NCBI GenBank assembly: GCA_035079385.1
Contig: JAVHKY010000003.1
Span: 6,675,501 to 6,739,500 of the forward strand
Source of the DNA: Aspidiotus rigidus
Taxonomy: Eukaryota; Arthropoda; Insecta; Hemiptera; Diaspididae
DNA length: 64,000 nt
Direction: 5' to 3'
A program made the position numbers and the translations under genes. Every line of letters begins with the position of its first letter. Position 1 is the first letter of the stretch. Of the stretch, positions 16,258-27,900 are shown piece by piece. The notes below the pieces were generated by a model, which ran no database searches, was not told the DNA's origin, and saw only the letters and a list, made by a program, of their open reading frames with translations.

Positions 16258-16522
16258 TTCGGACCGGGCAGCGCTAGCATCGCGCAAAATTTTTGAATTT
16301 TTCAAAATCTTCTCTCAAAAATATAATCATCTGAAAGAAAATTTTCCACTCTTCAATTTTGTTCCTTACAAGTACACGCCTAAATTCATTATTTTTGGAG
16401 AAATTTAAGAAAAACTAAAAAATCACCTTTGGTTTTATGTCATGATCACCGTTTGCTTATCAGTACTTTCTAGGCATTTTACATAGGCGACGCTAGCGAT
16501 CTTACAATATGCCCGGTCCGAA
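16258..16522. mobile_element. 265-bp MITE of the TTCGGACC family, TA target duplication
   Basis: Begins TTCGGACCGGGCA and ends with its complement, flanked by TA on both sides (16256-16257, 16523-16524). GCTAGC/GCTAGCG motifs sit just inside each end. It shares ends and internal sequence (for example TGAAAGAAAATTTTC) with 19032-19394. TA duplications suggest the Tc1/mariner superfamily. Confidence 0.8.
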
Positions 16523-16929
16523 TACCTTTTACTCCTGCTTAAGAAGAGCATTGTCAATGAATATGAATAGCAACATGACATTCAGTTGAAGTGGATTTAT
16601 GATTGTGATTTGTGATACGTACGTGTATTCACTTTCTAATTGCAAAAAACTTGAGCATAGAGAAATACTCACCTTTATTACTATCCGCCCATATATGAGG
16701 ACCTATCTGTACAAAGGGCGTCCGTGAAGAAAAATTCATTACAGAAAAATCAGTTTAAAGTTTCAGTTCAAAACAGAGTATTGCAGCCAGCCGAAAGCCA
16801 AAAGCCGAAAGCCGAATTCAGCCGAATTCCCGGCCATTAAGCCGAAAGCCGAAAGCCAGCTTTATGTTTACTCTTGGAAGCCGAAAGCCAAATTCAGCCG
16901 AATTTTTTCGGCTGATTTTCGGCTTATTT

Positions 16930-17306
16930 CTGCCGTACAAAGTAGAACGGACGTATATGCGAAAACAACGATCACGGAAAAGTATCAAAAAGAAATTAAA
17001 AATGTATTCAAAAGATATTAAGATCGCATAAGTTGATCACTCATAGTAATTTTCAACGTAGAATTCGATAATTCTAATAATTTTCTTCAATAAGTGCTCA
17101 ATCTTCAGATACAATACATTTTTTCACCTCGCGATGCATATACGTCCAAAAAAGGACGTATATGCATTGATATGCAATCGACTGTGATAGTAGTGGTATG
17201 TGAATACGAAGCTTCGTTACCATCACACATACAGCCCATTGATCCGAACGCCTCGTCTCGGTGATCGTCGTTTTCGCATATACGTCCGTTCTACTTTGTA
17301 CGGCAG
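16930..17306. mobile_element. 377-bp TIR element nested in the hAT element
   Basis: CTGCCGTACAAAGTAGAACG begins a 45-bp inverted repeat (16930-16975 and 17262-17306) flanked by ATTT on both sides. It contains a 14-bp-arm hairpin, ATGCATATACGTCC, at 17134-17167. There is no coding potential. Confidence 0.8.
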
Positions 17307-17474
17307 ATTTCTCGTACGCGCGAAATGACATGACGTGTGACACGCAGTTCTCGACCTTGTAGGCTGTAATCTGTATAGCAGGCTAGCAGTATCGAGCTGA
17401 ACTGGTGATCCCTGTTATCAGAGTCTGCCTGTTATAACTAGTACTATTAAATATTAATCGTGTTTTTGACATAT

Positions 17475-18270
17475 TGTCTGCACTCTGTTGCGACGAGAGT
17501 GTGTGCGAAGTATTAATCGAAAGTCTCCTCGTGCCTTATCAATTCATTTCGTTTGCCGTATGCCATACTTGGAGTAAGAGGTTAGTAAGAGTGATGCCGC
17601 GGGACTTTCAAATATTTTCGTACTTCTAGGACTTGAAATTTTTCATTTTGAATTCTTGGACATGGAAATATTTTCAACTGTTGGACTTGGAATTATTTTC
17701 CAATTGTTGGACTTTGAAATATTTTCAACTGTGGGACTTGGAATTATTTTCAAATTATGGGACTTTGAAATATTTTCAACTGCTGGACTTGGAATCATTT
17801 TCCAATTGTTGGATTTTGAAATATTTTCAAATTATGGGACTTAAAATTATTTTCAACTGTCGAACTTGAAATTATTTTCAAATTGTGGGACTTTGAAATA
17901 TTTTCATATATGTGTGAAATTTTTCATTTTCAATTCTTGGACTTAGAAACAAGAAGTATGAAAATATTTTAAAGTCCAACAATTGGAAAATAATTCCAAG
18001 TCCAACACTTGAAAAATTTTACAAGTCCATTTATGAAAATACTTCAAAGTCCCCCCTCCCCCCATTGGAAAATAATTCCAAGTCCAACAGTTGAAAATAT
18101 TTCCAAGTCCAAGAAGTACGAAAATATTTCAAAGTCCTGCGGCATCACTCTTACTCGCCTCTTACTCCGAGTATGACATACGGCGAACGAAACGAATTGA
18201 TAAGGCACGAGGAGACTTTCGATTAGTACTTCGCACATCCTCTCGTCTGTTGCGTGCTTGTGTTGTGTGT
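17475..18270. repeat. Long hairpin: inverted arms flanking mirrored tandem repeats
   Basis: Arm 17475-17650 and arm 18100-18270 are reverse complements with scattered differences (shared CGAAAGTCTCCTCGTGCCTT). Between them, 17640-17900 repeats a roughly 40-bp unit 'GGACTT(G)GAATTATTTTCAA' in one orientation and about 17955-18100 in the other. A transcript would fold into an approximately 400-bp duplex. Confidence 0.85.
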
Positions 18271-19031
18271 ATTCCCGGGCCCCGGCGATTTTCAAAATGG
18301 GTCGTCATAAAGAATCGACAACCAGATTAAAATCATATTGATCGGGAGAAAGAATAACTTGTGCCACTTCCAATTCCAAACTCATTTTTTCATATGTGAA
18401 TTGAATTCAATGAATTGATCTCGAAAATTTTGATGCTCAAACCTCAAACTTACACGCTTCCCTCAGAAGCAGTCTGGCTTACCATGTTTTCGGCTTTCTG
18501 CCTCGTTTGTCAGTTTGTCACTCAATCCACAGAACACAGATTCATATTTTTGTTACGTTTTTCATTCCCTGGTTGCAACAAACCGACAACAAAATCATCA
18601 GCCAGCCAAAAATCAGCCGAAAATCAGCTGAAATCCCGCCAAAAAATCAGTGATCAGCCAGCCATAAGTCAGCCGAAAGCCAGCCGAATTTTTCTGATCA
18701 GCCATAAGCCGTAAGCCGAATCCAAATTTTTGAAGGTCGTCAGCTTCAGCCGTAAGCCGAAGCCGAATTTTTCGGCTGCAATACTCTGGTTCAAAATATC
18801 TCCGCAACAACGAGTTTAATCAAAAAAATGGTAAGGATGAAAATTGAAGAGCAACTCTTCTTCTATAAGAAACAATAATCACATTTTGAATACATCCAGA
18901 AACAAACAAAGTAGAGATCATTGAAAATATGACAACGGACAACCTTTTTGCTGAGATGGAAAAAATTGTGGGTTTGAGAAAAAAAAAAAAAAATGTATAA
19001 AAAATAGTTTATGATCTGAAACGCACGAAAA

Positions 19032-19394
19032 TTCGGACCTAGCAACGGAGTGGCTGACACCTCGCGGCAGTTCTTAGAACTTAGGTTTCAACACACCACT
19101 ACAAACATACATACGCACGATGCTGTTATCAAGGTTAGGATGAAATTCCCAATTTTGCATGAGAGTTCTGTATAATTGCTTCATAACTTTATTCAAATTC
19201 TTTCAATTCTTATGAAATATAACTCATTTGAAAGAAAATTTTCGACACCACAAACATATCCCTGAAGTTCTTCTCATAGGTACAATATTTTCCGAGAAAA
19301 AAGTATCGAACGTGTTTCTTCGTAGTATTTTTGATTTTCATCCTAACGTTGATAAGGCGCGACGCTAGCGCGCAACGGGTCTGCTAGGTCCGAA
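19032..19394. mobile_element. 363-bp MITE of the TTCGGACC family
   Basis: Ends TTCGGACCTAGCA and its complement TGCTAGGTCCGAA, with CGCTAGCGCGC near the right end. It is related to 16258-16522 through termini and the shared internal TTTGAAAGAAAATTTTC. Flanks are AA/TT rather than a clear duplication. Confidence 0.75.
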
Positions 19395-19459
19395 TTGAGG
19401 TCTCCGCAATAAGGGCGTCCGTCAGACGGACGCCCTTTGTTCAGATAAGTCCTCATATA

Positions 19460-20211
19460 ATATGTTTGTTAAACTAGTAGAATTATAGGATAATAATGAA
19501 GATATTTCCAGTCTATGTTTTTCAGTCGTTCAAAATAACATCCACATTTTTGTTGGAAGAGCACAAATTTGTACATCAAAGTTTTCAACTTACCCATGAT
19601 TTCATAAATTCACAATTTTGTAATGATAATAAGAATACCTCAGACTTGAATAAATAAATTTTAACAATTTTCTATAACGTCTCATTTCAAAGCCTCAATT
19701 TCCATCCAGTTTCTAAAAATGGCCACACAGTAAAATGTAGAGAGTGCACCCATTTGCCGTGGTTCGCAAATAGGCGGGACGCAACACGTCCTTGAATAGG
19801 TCCTTGGAAGTTGGAAGGCTAGCGCCTTAGGAAGGCAGGTGATAAGAGTAATTGATACTAGCGCTACACGGCCCGAATTAGTATTACAAATAAATACAAT
19901 CAATTTTGATTTTTGTTTTCGAGACGGTTGTCCTAAATTCTGTTTTTACTGTTCGTATTAGATATTTTCTTTATTATTAGGTAAATAAAAGAGAACAATC
20001 TTCTTTTGAAATAAAATTATATTTTAAACTCGCAATCCGGCCTATCCGAGAGATAGAATACTTCAAGTCCAAGATCTAATCCTATTTTTCTCTTCTGTTC
20101 TTCGAATTGCTTGTTCTTTAAAACTATTAGATTGCAGAAAATCCCTCGTAAAATTATTCTCGTTTTTTCTAGCTATAGGATGAATTAAATTTTACTTCTC
20201 AAGCAGTCCGA
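19460..20211. other. 5' flank of the BCL7-family gene
   Basis: No repeat or gene could be identified apart from the expected promoter/5' UTR region of the downstream gene. Confidence 0.45.
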
Positions 20212-20971
20212 ATGTCTAGGTCAGTGCGAGCAGAAACACGAAGTAGAGCCAAAGATGACGGTAAAAGGGGAATGCAAAATATCGACAAAGTCAGATCATG
20301 GTATGTACATTGTAAAAATTCAACATCTTTGTAATATATAGCCCACGATTCTCATATGTTAGCCCGCTTTTGGAATACATGACTACGAAATCATTTCAAT
20401 ATTGGATAGGAGTACTAATCAATTGCTGGAACTAAATCGTACGATTTTTTTTTTTTTTCTCTTTCTAGGGAGAAAAAATGGGTCACAATCGGAGATACTA
20501 CTATGAAAATCTATAAATGGGTTCCTACTATTGAGCAAGTAAGAGTTCTGAAAGATTTTCCTCCGAAACAGAATATTTCACTTCTAACCAACAAAATTTC
20601 TTATTCGTACATAGAAAAAGAAAATCAAAGATCATCATATTACGCACCATTATCACCGCCATCACTTGCCCAATGTCTCGAGCAACCGAGAAAATTATGC
20701 TGATAAAGAAAATACGATATTGAAAAGAACACATCGGGATTCTACTCTTGGTGTAATTGAAGATTCCAATTCACGTTAGTAAATTGTTCTTATTTTATAA
20801 GTTTATAATAATTACAACGTATAATTTATGCCGTTTTTTAATGCAACTACAGGTTTTAGCTCAGGTTGTGGTGAAATGAACGATTTTACTGAAAGTCTCG
20901 CATTTTCAGAAGATTCCAACTCGCAAGAGGGTGATGCGTTGCTGAATAAAAAACCCAGGACAAATGAATAA
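20212..20971 (+). CDS. BCL7: BCL7-family protein (SWI/SNF-associated)
   Basis: Four exons: 20212-20300, 20469-20538, 20615-20774, 20853-20971. All junctions are in phase and the product has 145 residues. The N-terminus, SVRAETRSRAKDD then IDKVRSWEKKWVTIGDTTMK and IYKWVP, is the BCL7_N domain (about residues 3-52) with its invariant Trp residues. BCL7 proteins are small subunits of BAF/SWI-SNF chromatin-remodelling complexes that contact the nucleosome acidic patch; the insect gene is BCL7-like. After the domain comes a basic, His-rich stretch (KKKIKDHHITHHYHRHH) and a Ser/Asp/Glu-rich tail. Length matches a short invertebrate BCL7. The start is the only Met ahead of the domain. AATAAA follows 330 bp after the stop. 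Confidence 0.95.
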
Positions 20972-21300
20972 TAAGCGCATTTATTTTTCGAAATATTCAT
21001 GCTTCCAGATCATATTTTGGTTTCTTATTTGGATTCACTATTGTATCATTGAATCAAAAAACTTGTTTCAATATAACTCGTTTTACTCTTGTGTAAATTT
21101 TGTGTGAAACTGTTTTTCGAAAATTTATGCTTGTAGTACTTAATTCTTATGAAAACAATCATCATGTATATGTATTCCTGTCTTTGTGAAGAACTATTCA
21201 TCCAATTGTTCGTATTGGTTATAGTTTAGTTGCGTGTTGTATCGATAAGTTAATTTTGACTAGCTTCATGACTTATTTTGTATATAATTCGGATAAGATC

Positions 21301-21306
21301 AATAAA
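21301..21306 (+). terminator. AATAAA polyadenylation signal of the BCL7-family gene
   Basis: Canonical signal about 330 bp after the BCL7 stop, the first such signal downstream. Confidence 0.6.
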
Positions 21307-21953
21307 ATTAATGTGTTTGTTTCATTCTTAAATTTTGATTTTATGTTGATATCATGTCCAGTGTTTAAAAATATGAAACGACAATTCTGAGGATCAGTAT
21401 ACTTTTCGTAATTTAGAGAAAATTACGTAACAGATAAGAAATAAGCAATGTGTTTCTACAGTTTTGCAAAGTAACATTCGTATCGTCCCTCTAAGGTGAA
21501 TATGACGTATGACATTAACTGTGTTGCTAACATTGTAAACCAGATGATGAGGGAAATATTCCGTGTGCTCTGAAATCGCGATTATCATTTTCTTTGATTT
21601 TGAAACGAGCATGAGTGGACTATTAATTATTTTTTGTCTGTCTCCTTTTTCATTATTCATCAGATAGCTCTAAACCGCGTGATTCAACTGGTTAATGTAG
21701 TATATTACAACATTGAAGGAAAAAAAAAATGTAAGAAGTATATTATTACAACTAATATTGTTATGACGGCACAATTCTTGTGGCTCGCGCTCAATAATAG
21801 TCAATGATTATAGTGCACGGTAATAAAATTGCAATTCAGTGTCAACTGTCAATCGCCGAGCAATGGTATCATACCGCGTGTGTTCCTTTATCTGAGTAGA
21901 ACTCTGTAATCGATGTGTAACTGTTTCATGGTTAGCGTGCGTTTTGATATTCA
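21307..21953. other. Intergenic/promoter region of the SLC17-type gene
   Basis: Between the BCL7 polyadenylation signal and the first transporter exon. No element recognised; a short reading frame on the minus strand has no family resemblance. Confidence 0.45.
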
Positions 21954-24900
21954 ATGCCGAAATTCGACATGAATGGAAAAGATATGCCTCTTAAAAATAA
22001 TGACTCCGCCAACGAGAATGAAGAGAGCATCCATAATCCAGGTTTGCCTTTTTTTCGCATTTTGATTTACAACGTTTACACTGTATTTTATGATTCGAAT
22101 TCGACAATAATACCTAAGTAGTTTTAGTTTTCATCAGTTTTTGAAAATATTTTAAGCGTGAACAAAATAAGGGTGTATCAATTATACGAATAATTGAAAA
22201 CGAATATAGACTACTATCTATTCCTAAAATCAATTTTGATTGCTTTCTGAATTTATAATAATTTAGAAATATCTTCATCAGCTATTATGTATAGCTCTGA
22301 AACATTTCAATACCGGTCTTGACAATAATTATGGTTAAAAGGTTTGAACTATAAAAGAGAACTATTTTTACAAATTATTTGAACAAAGTCGTAAAAAGAG
22401 AGATAAAGAATTTTTTGAAAGGTCAAACTAGGTACCAAAAAAACTGTCCGGCTTGATAAGAACTAGTTACTAACAGGTTTACGCGCGAAGTCACTTGCGT
22501 TTATACCGTATGTTTGCTACAGTGTTGATGAAGAGTTTTTATTTAGGTGACTACCCAGAGGAACTCTAGGTTGTTATCTACTTTTTATCTCCGAAAAAAT
22601 ATATTTCAACAAATTTCGATATCTATGTTGTTTGGATTTGAACGAGAATACGAAATGAAAGAGCAAATTCTTCCATTTTTTTTCCTGTTGTTTCTCAACG
22701 TACCAAGCCTCTTTTATGGGGAGTTTTATATCTGGAGAAATATTTGCCGTCCGCCATTCTTTAAGCAAATGAGGACATTGAGGGAGGTGGAAGCTCTTAC
22801 AGACTTTTAATTTCGTCGACCCTCGAGCTATTTATATCGGAAGGAAAGTTTGGAGAAAGTGGTTTTGAAGAGATCATGACCTCTGACCCAATTTAGAGGG
22901 TTTGGAAATTTTTTGAAAACTGTTCTAGCTAGGTGTTCAAGAGGGAGAGGGCTTTGATTTAGTCGAGAGCTTTAGAAAATTTTCAATTTCTAGAACTAAA
23001 TAATAGTGAAAAGGACTGAGAAAAATTTTACTGATGACCCAAACCAACCAAAGTACGGTAAGTAAATGATACAAATGTAGGGAAAAACCCTTCACCTCCA
23101 AATGATGTGCGTGATAGTAGTACTTGAAAGAATTTCAACTGTCTCTAAGTGATCGATTTTTCGATCTTAATTGATTATTGAAATTGAAAAATCCCACCAT
23201 AAAACAGGTTTTCTGCTCGCTTCAAATTATAGCGTACAATAGTTAGTAAACTTGACGTGGCGAGCAGAGAACAAAGTGAGTTGCGAGTTTTTTTTTCCAT
23301 CTGTGAAAGTATACAATGCAAAATTTCGTGTCCAACAGAATATTTTCGATTGCTTTAGAATAAACTTGATTTCCAAACTTAATATATACAACTATAGCCT
23401 CAACAAAAAAGAACTTGAAAAAGTTTTATCCAAGTGACTTTAAGATATGCTTCACGGATTTTAAAAATTAGGAAACTTCTTGATGTAGGTATGAGGAAGG
23501 CGGGAGGATATCCTCTTCCGCCCGGACATTCGCCAAAATTCAATGCGTAACCCATTCGAAAAATCATGAAATAGAACTATAGAAATACGACATATTAATA
23601 AGATATTTCTACAAACCAAAGTTACCCCAACTAATGGCTAATCTACTGATAAGTATGAATAATAATCGTATGTGCAAACTAACTCCAAAAACTTTCATCA
23701 TCTACTAACTCCGTAAGACCCACATTGAGAGGAAAGACTCGGAAAGGTTTCCTGTACCAAGATGTGGTAGAAAAATGAGTTGGAAAAGTTTCATTTTTTT
23801 GACGTTGCATTTTATGTAGCCTTGTTGTTTTTTTTTTTTTTTCGTGAATCTAGTAGGTACTTGTAGAATCTCTACCTGTAGTTATCAAGATTAGAAAATG
23901 TGGCTTTCTTTCTACATGATACAGGGAATAGTCGTCGAATCCCTCTAATTTAAATTAAAAATTTTCAAACTATACCCATAGGTGCCTAAAGACCTGAATT
24001 AGCTCCATTGCCTCCAAATAGCCCCAACGATGTAGAGGTCCCCTAAATTAAATCATAGACGGCTCACAGACAAACGAGTATGTTCAGAAAGATCGTATAA
24101 AGTGATGAGCGATTCCCCTGTATGTGTTCAGTATTACGTTGTTTGATATACACATTTCTCATCATTATCGTTTTGTAGTGCCAATATAAGTTCTATCGCA
24201 GACGATTCTATCAACTCTAGCGAGCGATATATATTCACGTATACAGATAGGGTTCATTGAGCTCAATTGACCAGTTTTTCGGTTTTTCATGTGCTGTGTA
24301 TTACATTCTAGTGAATGTTGGCGAAATTCGAGAACTTCTCTCGGCCTTGATTTTCATTCTTTAATTAATTATTCCAGAATCAAATCACGTCAATTGTCAG
24401 GGGACGGCGTAAATAATTTTTCGATTTCTAATGTCTTCTTACTTTTATTGGTTTATAATTTTGTGTTATCTAGCTCTCAAATCTCAGAAAGTTAAAAGCA
24501 ATTAGACACCCGACAGTAAAAACAATCAACTTAATCTAGGTACCTACACTCGATTATTACGTCTGTATGACGTGCCCGTTTACTTTTTGTTTTAAATTTT
24601 TTGAATGAATTTTAATTATACATCTATAAAGTCATACAAAATAAAAAATTTGAACTTTTTCTTCCTGCAATATTTTCAATTATTATTCAGTATAGCTGCT
24701 GCTGCTGCTGCCTGTTCATTTCGAGGTTTGACGATTTTATTGATACCGTTCGGTACTTCTCAATACCAAACTTTCCAATTTCCACGGATCCTTCATGTCT
24801 TTTTTATATGCCCTACATATTTGAAATTATTTGATCTTTGCGTCTTTAAAGTAAGTCAAGGCCACATCTACCTTATAGCATCATAAGCGGGTCAAAATCT

Positions 24901-27900
24901 CAGACTAGCTGGCGGACTTGTAAAAAGCTTCATATTATCAGAGATATACTAGGTTATACGTAAGAACACTCTACTATTCTCACGAATTTTCGTATTGGTG
25001 ACGGCCTAATTTTCGACAGATGTGACACTAAGTCCACCTCTGAACTATTTTTACGAAGTAGGTACAAGTTTGCTTGACAAACCTTCGAGTCTTACATACA
25101 TATCGGCTCAGAACTTGAAATTTCTCCTGGTCATTACAGTAGGTTAAGGCCTAGAGTACTGTATCTCAGGCTAACTAGCTCCTAGACTCACACTAGGCTC
25201 ATACCTCAGAAATCTAGTATAGTATCTTGTATAAGTTTTGTATTTGAAACTAAGTCCAGTGTAGAAGTAGCACAGACTACTGTATGAAACAGGGCAGGCG
25301 TACGGATCCAAATATACCAGGGGGCCTGCCTAGTACACCTAAGATAGAGCTAGTACCAGCCTAGTAAAATAATAGTATAGAGGCAAGTATAAAGCCTCAT
25401 AAATAGAACGTATAGTAAACGGATACAAATCCTAGATAGGTCTGCTTAGTACACCTAGTATGGGCCAAGTTCAATATATAGAATAGTATTAAAAAATGAC
25501 GGCTTCCTTAACGATGTCAAAGGAGGAACGCAGGCGACCTGTTCTATGGGTTGAAAAATAATACGTGACTCGCATTATAATAGCCCCTTCAAGTAACTAT
25601 ACATGTAATCTTCTAACGACGACATACTCAACGATTAAAACGTACGGAGTAATTTGAATAGAGCCACAGAAATGAAAAAACACCGGAGCGTTTTCGATTA
25701 AAAAACCATTGTCAACGGGGACGTGAAAGCAACTGAACCAACTCCGGCCGGCAACAAGAACTACCGAGGAGGACATGACTGAACTAGCGAGTCATCACAA
25801 TGTGAATCATACTCGTAAACTAATTCAATCAAACCCTCATCAGGTATGTACCTGTTAAGCATATTTAGGTTATCGTTATTCAGATGGCGAATAATTTCGA
25901 TGTGTTCTAGCGCGGTACGTTTGAAAGCCGAGGACTCTCTATGAAGGAGGGACTCGGATCCCTCTTTGATAAGAAGTTAAGCTCCCTCCTAAATTTGAAT
26001 GCCTCCGCTGTCCAGGAATTGAGTACTGACGTCAGCGTTATCCAAAAGTTTCAACCGCGGATTATAAATTGTAGTAATGTTGAGTTTGAGAGTGACGAGT
26101 TGTATCTCTTGGAGAAGGGGTTAAAATTCGGGTTACCCCCTCTTAATAATGCTAACACTTTGGCCAATATTGTTGCGGACCTCGAAATAAAAATTGGGCC
26201 TGGGGTTAATACTCAGAAAGCGTGTGCCGCCTTTGTCCGCGATACCCCCCTCCCTCGTATAAATGATCTGGCTTTTGAGGTGATTAAGAGGATCAAGAGG
26301 AAGGTCAGGGAGGAGGGCTTAACCATTACTAAGGCTGATAAAGGGAATGCCATTGTCGTTATGGATAAGTCCTCTTACGTCTCCAAGGTCTATGACGTTC
26401 TCGACCAGTGTGGCGCCAAGGAAAATGCGGATTTCAATTTTCCAAATCACGTCAAAGAAGTTAGACGTGTCATAAACACTTGTGAATTTATTATTAAGAC
26501 CCCTAAGCTTAAAAGAATGCTTCTTGAGCCCAATCCAGTGCCGCCCCTCTTGTACGGGCTACCTAAGGTTCATAAGAGGGACACCCCGATGCGGCCGGTC
26601 GTTTCTTTCGTGTCTTCCCCCACGTACTTCTTGGCGAAATTTTTGGACCGTTGGTTCAAATCTAGAGTGGAATTTGAGTCATCCTACTCTCTGAAGAATT
26701 CGGTCTCTTTGGCTAATAAGCTTAAGGATGACATTCTTCCGCCTGATTCAACCCTATGCTCCTTTGACGTTGTCGGCTTATTTCCGAGTATCCCTAGAGC
26801 TACTGCCATGCAACATATGGGAGACCTTTTGATCCAATCTAATATCTGTCACGAAGAGTTGACAGAATTTTTCAATTTACTCAATATTTGTTGGTCTCCC
26901 AACTTTTGCAAATTTGAAGGCAAATTTTTCGAATTTCCTGAGGAGGTAGGTATCCCTATTGGCTCTCCTCTGGGTTCCCTCATTTCGGAGGTTTTCATGT
27001 CTAAATTTGAGCTTGATCTCTTTTCCTCTGGTCAGGGGTTTTGGGTCATATATATTATTGGCACAGGTACGTCGACGATGTGTTGTGTTTGTGGACCGGT
27101 CAACGGGATCTCCTTTTGGAGTTTCTCAGGTATCTTAACAGTTTATACCCATCCATCATTCACGTTAGAAGTAGGCGGTTCATCTATAAATTTTTTGGAC
27201 CTTACAATCTCTAATAGAGAAGGTGTCCACGAATTCGCCATATATAGAAAAGATACCTCGACCGATATTACTGTCCACGGCAGATCTTTCTGCCCGATTG
27301 CCCACAAATATGCCGGTTTTAATAGTTATATCCACCGGTTGACGAGTATTCCATTAGGTCAGCTCGCTTTTCAACAGCAGCTCTTGACTATAAAGCACTT
27401 GGCCAGAGTGAACGAGATCAGCTTGGATATTGACTTAATGGTCCATAGGAAATTGACTCGGAAATGCCTTGATTCCACTACCTCCCTCCCCCGTAATCCA
27501 GCGTCAGATAGTAGGAAACGTTGGATTAGGCTTCCGTTTTTGGGGAAATTTTCTTCCCAATTGGGTCGTGTCCTCTGCCCATTTGGGTTTCGGCCAGTGT
27601 TTTACAATCTGAACACTGTAAAAAGCTTGTTCGTTAAGTTAAAGGGCCCCATCCCACTGGTCGAAAGAAGCGGGGTTTACAAAATTGAGTGTAATGATTG
27701 TAATGGAATTTATATAGGCGAGACTGGACGTCAGCTCAAAATTAGAATAGATGAGCATAGGAAGGCGTGGGAAAAGAAGAAATTGGGTGATTCGGCTTTT
27801 GCGGACCATCTTATTACCACTGGCCATGGTTTCATAGAGAGATCGGAGTCCCTTCTTCATAGAGAGTCCTCGGCTTTCAAACGTACCGCGCTAGAACACA

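Larger units (their letters stand above)
16774..18788. mobile_element. 2.0-kb non-autonomous hAT element with internal fold-back
   Basis: Termini CAGAGTATTGCAGCC and its complement, with perfect 8-bp duplication GTTCAAAA at 16766-16773 and 18789-18796. Both ends carry many GCCGAAAGCC/TCAGCCGAAA subterminal repeats (16786-16930, 18600-18780), the usual transposase-binding arrangement. No transposase is visible. The interior holds a nested TIR element (16930-17306) and a long hairpin (about 17475-18270). Confidence 0.92.
16692..19459. repeat. Inverted-repeat-bounded block enclosing nested elements
   Basis: TATATGAGGACCTATCTGT plus AAAGGGCGTCCGT (16692-16725) is complemented at 19426-19459. The right arm is itself part of a palindrome (GGGCGTCCGTCAGACGGACGCCC, 19413-19435). 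The block contains the 2-kb hAT element and a TTCGGACC-family MITE. Confidence 0.6.

Noticed and set aside
17633..17869. Frames with repeats of 'LELFSNCWTLKYFQ'
   Set aside because: By-product of the tandem repeat within the hAT element's hairpin.
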